Of a stretch of 64,000 bases of DNA, positions 32,399 through 42,791 are shown in pieces (the first letter of the stretch is position 1; every line of letters begins with the position of its first letter). The notes under the pieces are model-generated. The model was not told the origin of the DNA. It saw only the letters and a program-made list of their open reading frames with translations, and did no database searches. The translations under genes were made by a program, and so were the position numbers. The DNA is from Arabidopsis thaliana (taxonomy: Eukaryota; Streptophyta; Magnoliopsida; Brassicales; Brassicaceae). The stretch spans positions 22,057,971-22,121,970 of the forward strand of contig NC_003070.9 in the NCBI RefSeq assembly GCF_000001735.4. Direction: 5' to 3'.

Positions 32399-34915
32399 TT
32401 AATATCTCACAGCTTGAGGCTCCTCTGCTTCTTCAGCTTTCAAAAAAGCTGAAACATTAAAAACAATTAGCTTCTCTATCTTTCTCATTGTTTTGCATCT
32501 ATGGATTCTTAGTTTACTTACCTCTCTTCTTAACCTTGTTCCTAAAACCTCTCTTCCTGCTGAATGCAGTTTCCTGAATATTTCATACAACATAACACAA
32601 GAATGAATCATCAGAAGGAATATGCTAATGTTCATGAGCTAATAATATTGCGCTTGAGTATGCAGCGGATTAAACTACATTAAGATCTTTGATAGAATTT
32701 ATACCACTGGCTGACCCATCTTCACTGCTTCACGGATTGCCTCTACTAAATCACGGTTAGCCTCGGTGTATAGACTGGTCACAGTTCCATATTGCCCAGC
32801 TCTAGCTGTTCGACCAATCCTGTGAAGGAAATCCACTGCAGAACTAGCAAAATCCGCCTGCAATAACCCCCGAGAATTTTCAATATTGAGTTTAGCGAGG
32901 TACTGTGAACTGAAGAGAGTATTAATTGAGATTTAGAAAAGCAACCTGAATAACGTGTGAGACATTAGGAACATCAACTCCACGGGCAGCCGCATCAGTG
33001 CAAACAAAGACACCACCAGTTTCTCTGAAATCAGCTAATATATTAGCACGTTCGTCTAGCTTGTGATTCTTGTGATAACGGTAACACTGGATACTAGCTT
33101 TCTCCAATATATCGGCCACTGCTTCAACAGCTTCGACCGTGTTTGCAAACACCATTGTCCTCTCTGTGTTGGTGTTGTTATTGTTTTTTACAGCCTCTAT
33201 AAGAGCATCAACCTGTGAGTCTACTGTGACTTCAACCCATTTTTGCTTTAGTCTGCAAAATAGCAAAGAGAACAACAAAATCTGAGTTGGAGTGGCTTAC
33301 TTACTACTACTAAGTCGGAATGATGCTTAGTATTTTTAAGAAGATGAAAGAGAGAAATTTTCACCTCGGACTGTTTCGGTGAAGAAAGTTTCCGCTAACC
33401 CAAACAGCATCTTGAAACATATGTTTCAAAATTCCCCCGGCAGTCTTCTTCCCGTTAACTGGAAGTGTGGCTGCAATGAAAATATACTGCTTACTACGGG
33501 TATAGATCTTTCTCACTCTTCTCCAGCCCTTTTTAGTATCTGACCCAGCTTCAGCTTCAACACTAGGCATTTGTGCTATATCATCAAGATATTCCTCTTC
33601 CTCTTCTTCATCCTCTTCCTCAGAAATAGATCCTTCATCGAATTCTGCATCATCCTCATTTTCTAGATCAATTTGGGGTACAGAGGCATCAATCTCCATT
33701 GGTCTGCCAAGATTGGATTTAGCCAAACGAGACACCTGTTTCTCATCGAAACGCAGCATATTTATCAGACGGATAATCTGATTCTGGAAGCTTCCACACA
33801 GAAGCATATCAGCTTCATCAAAGACCTGAAAGCAATCCAAACATTCAAAAGGCGACCTGCAAGTGATCCAAACAACACAACTCTACACAAGAAAACCATA
33901 CCACATATTTGACACATCGTAGAAATTCCAGACGCCTATTTCTTTTCGGCTCAATATTATTAAGAAGAGCAGCAGGTGTCGAAACAATTATATCAGGGAG
34001 TCTATCTGGCCAACCCTGCAGCAAATGCAACTTCCATATTCAGCTATATTCAAACAGTTACAAAGGAACAGTTAGATATTGCTTCTCAATATGAAAATGT
34101 TACCTGAGATCCACACACAGCTTCAACTCTAAGAAGTGGATTACCATCTTCATCAACAAGACCATTAACCATCCGAACCACTTGTTCACAAAGCATCACA
34201 TTTGGACACAGAATAAGAGAGATATTCTTAAGCGGAAACGGTCTTTCCTCTCTATTCGTAACCTCGGAATCAAGAGCGGTGTTTGTTAATTGATCAATTA
34301 TTGGAGCAAGATAACCATGTGTTTTACCACTACCAGTTTCTGCTGCAACAATCACATCTTTCCCAGACAATATAGACGGTATGCAAACAGCCTACAGGTA
34401 AGAAAACAGTATAAAATCAGATTCACAATCAAACATTTCAGAATCAAAAACGCAAAAATGATTCCTTTTTTCCCATTCACTAAACAATGTCTCAAGACTT
34501 TACATAAAAACAGAAACTCTAACTTATCATTTCCCAATCAACAAATGCTTCTCTAAGTTCTTCTGTTAGATTTCACCAAAATTTGAAAACTTACCTGAGT
34601 AAGAGATGGTCTATCGAACCCAGAATCTCGAAGAGCTATAGAGACATTATCTGATAACCCAAGAGACTTCCAAGAAACGGTATGGTCAGCAAAAAAAGTA
34701 TCATTACCCTTTTTCTCGACTTCTGCTTCAGTAGCAGACGCAAACCCACGAACCCATTTTCTATCAGATCGATTGAGAGAGCTTAAACGGAAAGAAACAG
34801 ATGAACCATAAGCGAGAGCGAACGAGACCTTGAACCTCTGAGATAAGAGCTTCGACGGCGCTGAAGAAGAGACTCCACACAAATGAAGCACGGAGACAGA
34901 GCGTGAGAGAATCAT
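32399..34915 (-). CDS. RH22: DEAD-box RNA helicase, chloroplast
   Basis: Eight exons: 34595-34915, 34104-34391, 33902-34015, 33365-33825, 32946-33252, 32705-32857, 32522-32573, 32399-32448; 581 residues. An N-terminal Ser/Arg-rich leader fits a chloroplast transit peptide. Motifs: Q motif near SWKSLGL..RPSLTQ, Walker A AAETGSGKT (to 131), DEAD at 244-247, motif III reading AAT at 359-361 rather than the usual SAT, ARG(V)D and HRIGRTARAG (from 509). An acidic insert at about 298-323 (SEEEDEEEEEEYLDD) separates motifs II and III. The C terminus is basic, then acidic. RH22 is known for plastid 23S/4.5S rRNA and 50S subunit maturation. Probably At1g59990. Confidence 0.93.
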
Positions 34916-35182
34916 CGAGTTTCACAAATCAAACTTTCATGAAGAAAAAAAGCAATCAGATTTTATCACGGCGGATAAGATTTGGAGAAAACCTAATCCA
35001 AAAAGGGTTTTAGGGTTTAAGCAAAATATGAGAGATACAGAGAAGAAAGTAAGAAACCTCTGTTTCAGTCTCTCTCTTCATTAGCTCACTGATGTAAGAA
35101 ACGACGACATATTAGCAATTAGTACGTTGAGGAAGGAAACGACGACGTATAGGCTTTGTTAAGTGACTTTAGTCTTTTCTTT

Positions 35183-35193
35183 GTCTCACATCG
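35183..35193 (+). promoter_or_regulatory. USE-like snRNA promoter element
   Basis: GTCTCACATCG matches the plant snRNA upstream sequence element RTCCCACATCG at 10 of 11 positions. It lies only 28 bp before the U3-like start and no TATA box intervenes, so the promoter looks deleted. Confidence 0.65.
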
Positions 35194-35221
35194 TCTAAAG
35201 TGAAGATAAGTTGGACTGGTC

Positions 35222-35448
35222 ACGACCTAACCTGAACTGTCATAGGCTCGTACCTCTGTAACCCTGGTTGATCAACTAAGACCGTGCGATCTGAGTGTCT
35301 ATAGAATTTCTTAACGGATGAGGTCGCCACCGTTTAGCTCTTCCTCTCTGGGGTGGGTCTTTACGGTCTCTTCACTTGTGAAGTTAGAGTTCTATAGTGT
35401 TTTGGTTCAGTGAAGCACACCACTAATGAACGAAGAGTCTCTGTGTGA
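35222..35448 (+). ncRNA. U3 snoRNA-like gene, probably a pseudogene
   Basis: The start ACGACC and the blocks ATAGGCTCGTACCTCTGTA, CAACTAAGACCGTG, ACGGATGAGGTCGCCACC and TTCAGTGAAGCACACC follow plant U3 snoRNA as I remember it. U3 guides early cleavages of pre-18S rRNA in the nucleolus; plant U3 is made by Pol III from a USE plus TATA promoter. Here the box A region is shortened by several bases between CTGAAC and ATAGG, the TATA box is missing, and the 3' box D region looks altered (GAGTCTCTG). A T-run at 35449-35453 would act as terminator. I judge it a decayed copy. Confidence 0.72.
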
Positions 35449-35453
35449 TTTTT
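35449..35453 (+). terminator. Possible Pol III T-run terminator
   Basis: Five Ts directly after the U3-like sequence, as expected for a plant U3 gene transcribed by Pol III. Confidence 0.4.
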
Positions 35454-35707
35454 CTTACATGTGTATAAAGAGAAGTCACTAGGTTTCTTGTTAATTGTTA
35501 ATTGTTATCGAGAGAAGGAACAAAACTAATGCTTTTGATTGATTCTAATGTTGTATTTTCTGGCAAAGACACACAAGTGAACAATTTGGACCAACACCTT
35601 CTAGCATAAAAAGTTTTATTGATCTTTTGAGTTAATTAGTTCAATCAATATAAACATAACTCTAATGTATAAAACTCTAAATGATTACACAATGTTGTTG
35701 TATGATA

Positions 35708-36570
35708 TCAAAATTTCTTCCCTTGAGCAAGGTTTACTCGAATCGCCCGACCCTCCAGCTCAAATCCGTCAAGCGATTCAAGAGCGGTTTCCATTTCTGC
35801 TTTGGAAGAGTAACATACAAAGCCATAACCCCGTGATCTTCCTGTATCTCCATCAAACACAACTCTAGCCCCAACCACATCTCCACATTCTCGAAACGCT
35901 CCAGCTAATGACTCGGAAGTAACAGTCCATGATAAGTTACCAACAAAGAGCTTGTGCTCTGTTTCTGGATACAGAGGTTCTTTGTTAGGCTTTGGTTTGT
36001 CTGCAAAGTTCACTTTCAAAGCACGACCAAGATACTCCTGAGAAAGACCAATAACAAAGATCAACTAAAATGTGTTTTTTCCTTTTTTTTATGTGTTTTG
36101 TAATAAGGCTGCAAGAGACTTACAGTTCCATCGAGGTTATCGATGATGATGTTGCAATCTTCGACATTGCTCATGGTAACGAAGGCGAATCCACGACTCT
36201 GTCCGGTATCTCTGTTGTAAAGAACCTCAACGAGCTCAGGGTTAGCGAAATCTTGAATGATTTGAGCCAGAGTTGCACTGTCAACATTGTAAGGCAAGTT
36301 ACCGAAGTAGAGCTTAGTGTTAACGGCGGCAGGAGGATCAAGAACAGCACTTGCACCATCATCCTTCTCCTCCTCTTCCAATTTGACGGTGATGGTCTCT
36401 GACAAGACTCTGAATCGTCGTGAGCAGCTCCGTGAGGAGATCAGGAGAGGTTTTGGGGTTGAAAAGTTGAATCTGAGGAGTGTTTGGTTAGATGAGTAGT
36501 TGCAGCCATGGAGAAGGTTTGGTTGATGATGGGATTTGAAGCACGAGAGTAGTACTGATGATGCTGCCAT
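35708..36570 (-). CDS. Chloroplast ribonucleoprotein with two RRMs
   Basis: Two exons: 36124-36570 and 35708-36037; 258 residues. The ATG at 36570 gives the usual MAASS-type transit peptide; an in-frame ATG at 36627 is probably in the leader. After an acidic linker, RRM1 shows RNP2 LYFGNLPY and RNP1 SRGFAFVTM, RRM2 shows RNP2 LFVGNLSW and RNP1 SRGYGFVCY. This is the layout of the cpRNP family (CP29/CP31 type), which binds and stabilises plastid mRNAs and supports editing. Only two exons, fewer than I expect for several relatives. Probably At1g60000. Confidence 0.9.
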
Positions 36571-37689
36571 TTCTCTCTGGACAGAGAGACACAGAGATTG
36601 GCCTAAGACACAAACGTTTCTGCCCACAAAAAGATTTCGGATAAGGCCAAAAGAGTGATTGGCCTATCGGCGGCTATCGCAATCTTTAGAATCAAGTGTT
36701 TCTATGACTGGATAGGGGGTTTATTCCGGTTTAGTTATTTCGGTTTGGTCTGGATTTCTTTGGTTTCTGGTTTCAGAAGAATATTTCAGAATAAATTGAG
36801 ATTGGTATTGAGATTTCTATGTATGTTTTGACCATTGATTTTTTGTTTTCTGGATTAAAAAAAAATTAAAATTAAAAGTAACAATTTATTAATCAGATAT
36901 CTTTTTATAGAGTCTAAAAACATTGGCTGGCTTCAGTTGGATTTTCAGATTTTTTATTTCAAGGATATCTTAAATTCTTGATTCATAATATCGGTTCAAT
37001 TTTTTGGTTTGGTATGGGTTTGATGCAAATGCCCATCCTTGTTGGTTTACTTAGCTCATCTATGTTATACTATTTGCTAAAAAAATGAAAAAAGTAGTTA
37101 TAAAAAAAAAAGACAATGTAAATTCAATTTGATTTTCCATTCAAAGAAATATAAATTTTGAGAAAGTCTACTACTTCTCTGAAGAAAAATAACTAATAAT
37201 CTCAAATAAAATTGGTTATTTTCTTAAAAAACCATCCCATAAATGCATGAAAGGATGTGTACCTACCAATGATCAATCCAACTCAATGCAATTCTTACAA
37301 CCATTTATACCTCACATAACCATCTAAATCAAATGTTTTTGGACTCATTTAACTAAAGTTTTTTGAACTTTATTCCAAGAATTTGTGTAAACCAGTAAAC
37401 ACCAACAAAAACGTATGTTTTTACAATCTATTTTTTGATTGATTTCTTCACATGGAGCACATATATACATTAACAGGACAAAAAAGGGACTTAGTTCTTA
37501 ATCTCTGCATAGTTCTTTTTACATCTTAATCTATAAAATTTTCATCTCCTATGTAAATTATAACCAGAAAGGAACATAAGAGAAGAGTTTATTCAATAAT
37601 GTTTATATCTCTTTCTTCTTCAGATTCCATCTTCTGAATGATTCACACACAGAGACTACGTTTCTTGTCCCTCACGTAAAACCCAAACA
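36571..37689. other. Intergenic DNA, RNP promoter and PADRE gene 3' flank
   Basis: Contains the 5' region of the RNP gene and, from about 37400, the 3' UTR of the next gene. No additional gene seen. Confidence 0.5.
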
Positions 37690-38464
37690 TCAACTCGTAG
37701 CTTCAGAGATGCTCTGCAATGATGGCCTCCATGTTTTTGATCTCGATGAAGCTGAATTCGTTAACACTGAACGTTGCTTCTCATCTTTCGTTTCCTATAC
37801 AAAGAAAAACACAAACCCATTAATTTTCATAATTTTATATTAATTTGGGGAAAGAAATAGAGTAAAATCTTTAAACTAATTACTTTAATTATTCGAGTGA
37901 AAATTGATTCTTGAAGCTAAACCATATCTTAAATTCTAAGTAAAGATTCCGTACCAGATTCTGATTCTTGTCGGATTCTTCATCAATCTTCTTCTCCGAT
38001 GATGGCTTCTTCTTCTCCTTACTCGTTTCACTTTGGTGTTTCTTTGTTTTCGCGTACTTCTTGGCTCTTAAAACCTTCATAACCTCTGAAAACAAATCAA
38101 ACGCTAATTTAATCAGAAACCCATTACAAGAACACAAACAGACACAAGCTAAACAAAAACAAATATACAAGAACAAACCTTGTGAAGTGATGAGACGATA
38201 AGCATGACCAAGTACAAGATTCTCCGTTGGTCGGAGAAGTTTCACGCGCGTGAACCTCACAACCTTTCTCTCACTCTTATCATCTGTTGTTGTTGTTGTC
38301 GCCGGAATATTCTTCTCCGGCAAAGGAATAATAAGAGAAACGTAGTGACCAGGATACATACGCATGATCTCACTAACGGATACAGGACCGTAATATCTAT
38401 CGATCTTGCCATCAGGATGTTGTAGAACCAACGCAGCCGCATCAACCGCTTGACAATTTCCCAT
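37690..38464 (-). CDS. PADRE-domain (DUF4228) protein
   Basis: Three exons: 38179-38464, 37955-38085 and 37690-37794; 173 residues. The start MGNCQA is a likely N-myristoylation plus palmitoylation signal, so membrane association is expected. The PADRE hallmarks are present: QHPDGKIDRYYGPVSVSEIM, PGHYVSLI, KLLRPTENLVLGHAYRLI, a lysine-rich middle, and the C-terminal WRPSLQSISE motif. The family responds to pathogens and stress; the biochemical role is unknown. Probably At1g60010. Confidence 0.88.
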
Positions 38465-39904
38465 CTCTTACACAAACAAAAAGAATCTCTGTTCTTCAAA
38501 AAAATGTTATGATTAAAGAAAAAAAACAGAGAGTAGAATGAGAGAGTTGTGTGAAGGAAAGAGGAAGAGAGAAGAGAAGAGTCTTTTTCGGGACAGCGTG
38601 AAGAGTTAGGTCCACCACACTGGCTTTGCTTATAAAACATGTGAAACCCAAAAAACAATTGTTATTATTTAATTTTGGTCACTTTTATGATGTTTTGTGA
38701 TTATTTAATTGGACTGTCATTTGGGAGTTGATTAATGATAAGAATAATAATATTATTTAAAGATTTGTAACCATATTGTTGCAAATTTGACTGTGGTTGC
38801 CTGGGGCATCTCTGACGTTTACTTTATTTAATTTTTGTTATTTTTGGAGTTTAAAAATTTAATGGAATAGAGTAATAGGATGGTCGGAAATTAAATAGTT
38901 GATTTGAACGGGTGGGTGCCGGCACCGGAGATCAGGGACCGATGATTTTGACATTGTTTTTGTTCTTACTGATTCATATAATTTAAGTTGCATTTAATTT
39001 TCTTACTCGTTTTAGATCATGTGATAAGCCAATAAACCATAGTTTTTAGCAGTTAATCATCGAATGTTGTAGCGTTTGACTTTTATTTAGGACTTGATTA
39101 TACTACTACTGTCAAAGAATAACTTATCGTTCCGAAGTTAATAAGTTTCTTTTTGTGTAATCAAATAAAAAATATCAGTTACATAAATTGCACTTTCTGA
39201 AAAAGAAACGTAAGGTGTTGTCTTCTTTTGTTTAATTTATAATTTAATATGTTTGTAACGTTTGTAAGAATGGAGAAAAATATTAGTTTGAAACGGCAGA
39301 TTTTCAAAGTAATATTTTTCGAGTCGTTTTTCACTTGTAAGTTGTAACGTTTCAATTTCGTAACGATAGGTAACTAATATTTTTTCGATATTTTCTTACA
39401 GAGGTTTATTTTTGTCCAACTACCCATAATTCGATATAAACATCATGCATATACTTGAAAAAATGATGTTAAAGATAGTTAGTACTGATTTTTTGTGTGT
39501 ATATTTCCCTTTTGCTCATTTGTATAGATAACGTTTAACACTGAAATTATAACAATGGGTACCAAATAGTACTATATTAGTCATACTGATATGAGTTCAT
39601 CTTCAAGACTTCAACCACCGAAGCTTATGTATTATTCTGCATATTTTCAAATTCGACCGAATATAACATTTAATGCACGTTGAACTTGGACCATGGACAA
39701 AACGATATGGTATATAGATTTAGACGAATATAAGAAAAAAAATCAGAGATAGCTGAAGATAACCTAACTAATAGATCCAAAAAATCAATTTTGGTACCAC
39801 TCATGAAGAATAAAAAAACAAAAATAAAATAATACTTTAGAAATTGGAGACAAAAAAAAAGCTAGTATTTTTTTTTGGGCAAAGAAATAAACAAAAGTAT
39901 AGGT

Positions 39905-39937
39905 AGATAAATAGCCCAAAAAAAAAAAAGATAAATA
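39905..39937 (+). repeat. Tiny A-tailed insertion with 9-bp direct repeats
   Basis: AGATAAATA at 39905-39913 and 39929-39937 flanks GCCC plus an A-run. Confidence 0.5.
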
Positions 39938-40307
39938 AAAACAGAAATTGTGGATTGGGTGGACAAGGGACACTGCAACTTCTTATCTCTTTTTTCTCAC
40001 TTTCACGGACTTAAATGCTTTCTCTTGACATTTTATTTTTGTTTTTATTTACTTTTGCATGATTCATTCGGTTAGTACCGATTTGGTTCTTTTGAACTCC
40101 GGTTCATGTCGCAGATTGGTTCAGGGCTAAGAATGGGTCGTCCCATTAGTGTTCTTGAATAGCAAATATAATGTACCCATTCCTTCACGAAAGAACCCAT
40201 ATGGGAAATTCACTCCCATCTGAAATGGACAATTGTGACTACTATATTCGTTACCAGCAAAATCTACTTTTGGTATTGAGAGATTATCCACAATGCAAGA
40301 AAGTTTT

Positions 40308-40368
40308 TTCGACCCCTATAGCTTCTTTTTTTTGTTGTTGTTGTTGTCAAACTTCGACCCCTATAGCT
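40308..40368 (-). repeat. Tiny A-tailed insertion with 16-bp direct repeats
   Basis: TTCGACCCCTATAGCT at 40308-40323 and 40353-40368 flanks a 29-bp filler that on the minus strand reads GTTTGAC, then AAC repeats, then an A-run, like a LINE-type tail. Confidence 0.75.
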
Positions 40369-42451
40369 CATTAGTTATTTGTTGTTTAGTAACTATATTA
40401 TACGTTCAACCACACAATGATTGTCATTTATCTCTCTTTCCCCTAAAGTATTTGTTTTCTTACATCATCATCTTCTTTTATCTTATAAAACTAACGTTAT
40501 CTTTTCCAGGGGGAAAAAAATATCTTAAAAACACCACTTTAATGATGACTACGTATGGAAGAGATATGCTAGGACTTAGGGTTTGATTATAAGACGAACT
40601 AAAGTGAGATTTCTAGGAATGATTATATATCTGATTATTATCAGTGGAAGAATACTGAGAAATCTATAAAGTACATAGTTCTTCCGTCTCAATTGACTCA
40701 AATTTTTATAGGGTTGTTATTGTACTTTTCTTAAAGTAAATTTTAGATTTAAAATTTAAAGACACGGGACATAAAGATTTCAGAAAACCATATACGAGGT
40801 TTAACAATTCAAAAAGAAATATGAAAACCAACAACAAAACCAAGAGGTGCAAATATATAGCTTCAACTCGACAAGTAGTGAAGTAATAGTCAAGTAATGT
40901 TCTATTAGCTCGTTATAACATGAGTAGTAATTATAGGGCTCATTTAAGGATTTATTAAAAAACAATCTTATCGCACATGTATTACAACCACTTTTACTAA
41001 AAGACTACAATATTTTATGTTATATGATCTCAAACTTTTTTCTACTTTGTAATTAGAAACACTAATTAACCTAGTGAATCTAAGTTTCTCTAATATATGT
41101 GAATGTGATACGTCATGTAAATTGCAGTGGCTTATAAGATTCATATGGTAGTTTTACATTTCGAACAACCGGTAAATCAACCATCACTGCAATCCCAAAT
41201 TTCAGCCACGCTAAGTAAATGTTAAAATGTAATACATGAGATACAGAGACCATCGTGCGATATTTTATGTTACTATACACATTTTATTCAAATTACGATT
41301 TTAATGATCACAGTTATTACCAAACGATATACAGTAACTATGGACCCATTTTCGAGTTATTGGTCCGTAAAATCAAGAATATGCAAATACTCACATGACG
41401 TAATCAATTCCTATTATAAATAGAACCGCAAATTCGGATATCCTAAGGAAATATCTTCATGATAAAGTAATTTACCTGACTCATGATTATCAGTAGTGTG
41501 CCATCAAAATTATATTTTAAAATTGCAAAAAATATATATTAAAAAGTGTTGTCCTTCGTGGATACATCCTTACGTACGTCCCTACCTAATAGTTTCACCA
41601 TTCATTGATTTTGTACAAACCTTTTTTGTAAAACAAATAATAATAGCTAAAGTTAAAATTCAGATTTGCATATATACGGAGACCTAATCACATTGACGTT
41701 TGTACGGCGACCAACACGCAAAAGAAAAAAGAAAAGATTTTGGATCGCAAATTGTGTCCTTTGGTTCTTCATCCACCCAACATCACAAATTATAATAATC
41801 TTTTTTACTTTCGTTAAACACAAACAAAACCAGCCTATTCTTCCAGAGCATCTTGGACTTGTTGGTGAAATATCTTGAGATGATTAAATAGTATATAGGA
41901 ATAATGAAAATAAATTAAGTATAATTAAATCCCGAGGATTTAGCTTATATTTTTAGTTTAAGACTTTAATTGTTGACATGTGTGAACACATGATCTGATA
42001 CAACGGTCAGAGTGTGTGTGTGTGTGTGTGTGCCATGTGAAGGTGTTGGAAGGTCTTTCGTCTCTCAACTTATTAAATGTCTTTGACGATTGAAACTTCA
42101 TTTTCAAGTTTGTTCTCTACATCGATATAATTGCACATCCCAATCCATGACCAAATACTAATTAATTCAGCCCTTTAAATCATCTAATTATGTTATTTTA
42201 ACCACAATGAATCTTGTAACATTGTAAAACAGGTGTGTTAAATCGATCTTAACTGGACATATTTTTGTTTTGGCTGGTCTTCGTTTCGTTGTTTACAATG
42301 CCGCTGTAAAAAATTTGAACCTACTTTTTCTTGGTAAATTTTAGGAACTTCAACGGGTTGATCTGATATCGCTATACTTACTTATAGTATTCAAAAATTT
42401 ATAACAAAAAATACAATGTTTTGTATTATTTCATATATACTTATCCATTCT

Positions 42452-42494
42452 AAGTAAGAGCAAGGTTGTTGACAAAAAAAAGTAAGAGCAAGGT
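42452..42494 (+). repeat. Tiny A-tailed insertion with 15-bp direct repeats
   Basis: AAGTAAGAGCAAGGT at 42452-42466 and 42480-42494 flanks TGTTGAC plus an A-run. Confidence 0.7.
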
Positions 42495-42673
42495 CATCTT
42501 TTAACATGCAATATTTCAATTATCACAGACCATGAAAGAAATTTTGTCTTTAATGTTTTTATTTAAAAAAAATAATTGAGTTTTGGTCATTATTTTTTAT
42601 TAAAAAAATCAATGAACACATCGATTATTAATAAAATCTTTGCACATAACGTACAAATAATTTGAGAAGGATA

Positions 42674-42784
42674 TATAAAGTGTGAAGCTTAATTATCATT
42701 AGAGGTTGTGATTACAATATATATACACGAGAGATTAGGGTAATACTAGTTACAATTATACCTTAACTATACATAACCTCTATA
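42674..42784 (-). repeat. 3' LTR of the copia element
   Basis: 111 bp, starting TATAAAGTGTGAAG and ending AACCTCTATA on the plus strand. Differs from the other LTR at three positions. Next to it, 42785-42793 reads GAGGAGGTG on the minus strand, the polypurine tract. Confidence 0.93.
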
Positions 42785-42791
42785 CACCTCC

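Larger units (their letters stand above)
34916..35707. other. RH22 promoter and U3-like region
   Basis: Upstream region of RH22, with two copies of GAAACGACGAC(A/G)TAT at 35098-35112 and 35136-35150, then a damaged U3 snoRNA copy (35222-35448) and the 3' flank of the RNP gene. Confidence 0.6.
38465..42673. other. Long intergenic stretch, no gene seen
   Basis: About 4.2 kb of AT-rich DNA. It includes the PADRE gene promoter, three tiny A-tailed inserts (39905-39937, 40308-40368, 42452-42494) and a (GT)n run at about 42008-42031. Open frames up to 97 codons have no family features. Confidence 0.55.

Noticed and set aside
35270..35290. CCTGGTTGATC resembling the start of 18S rRNA
   Set aside because: The match is a few bases only; the surrounding 200 bp follow U3 snoRNA order instead.
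36070..36402. 110-codon plus-strand frame
   Set aside because: Antisense to exon 1 of the chloroplast RNP gene, whose RRM motifs and splice sites are clear.
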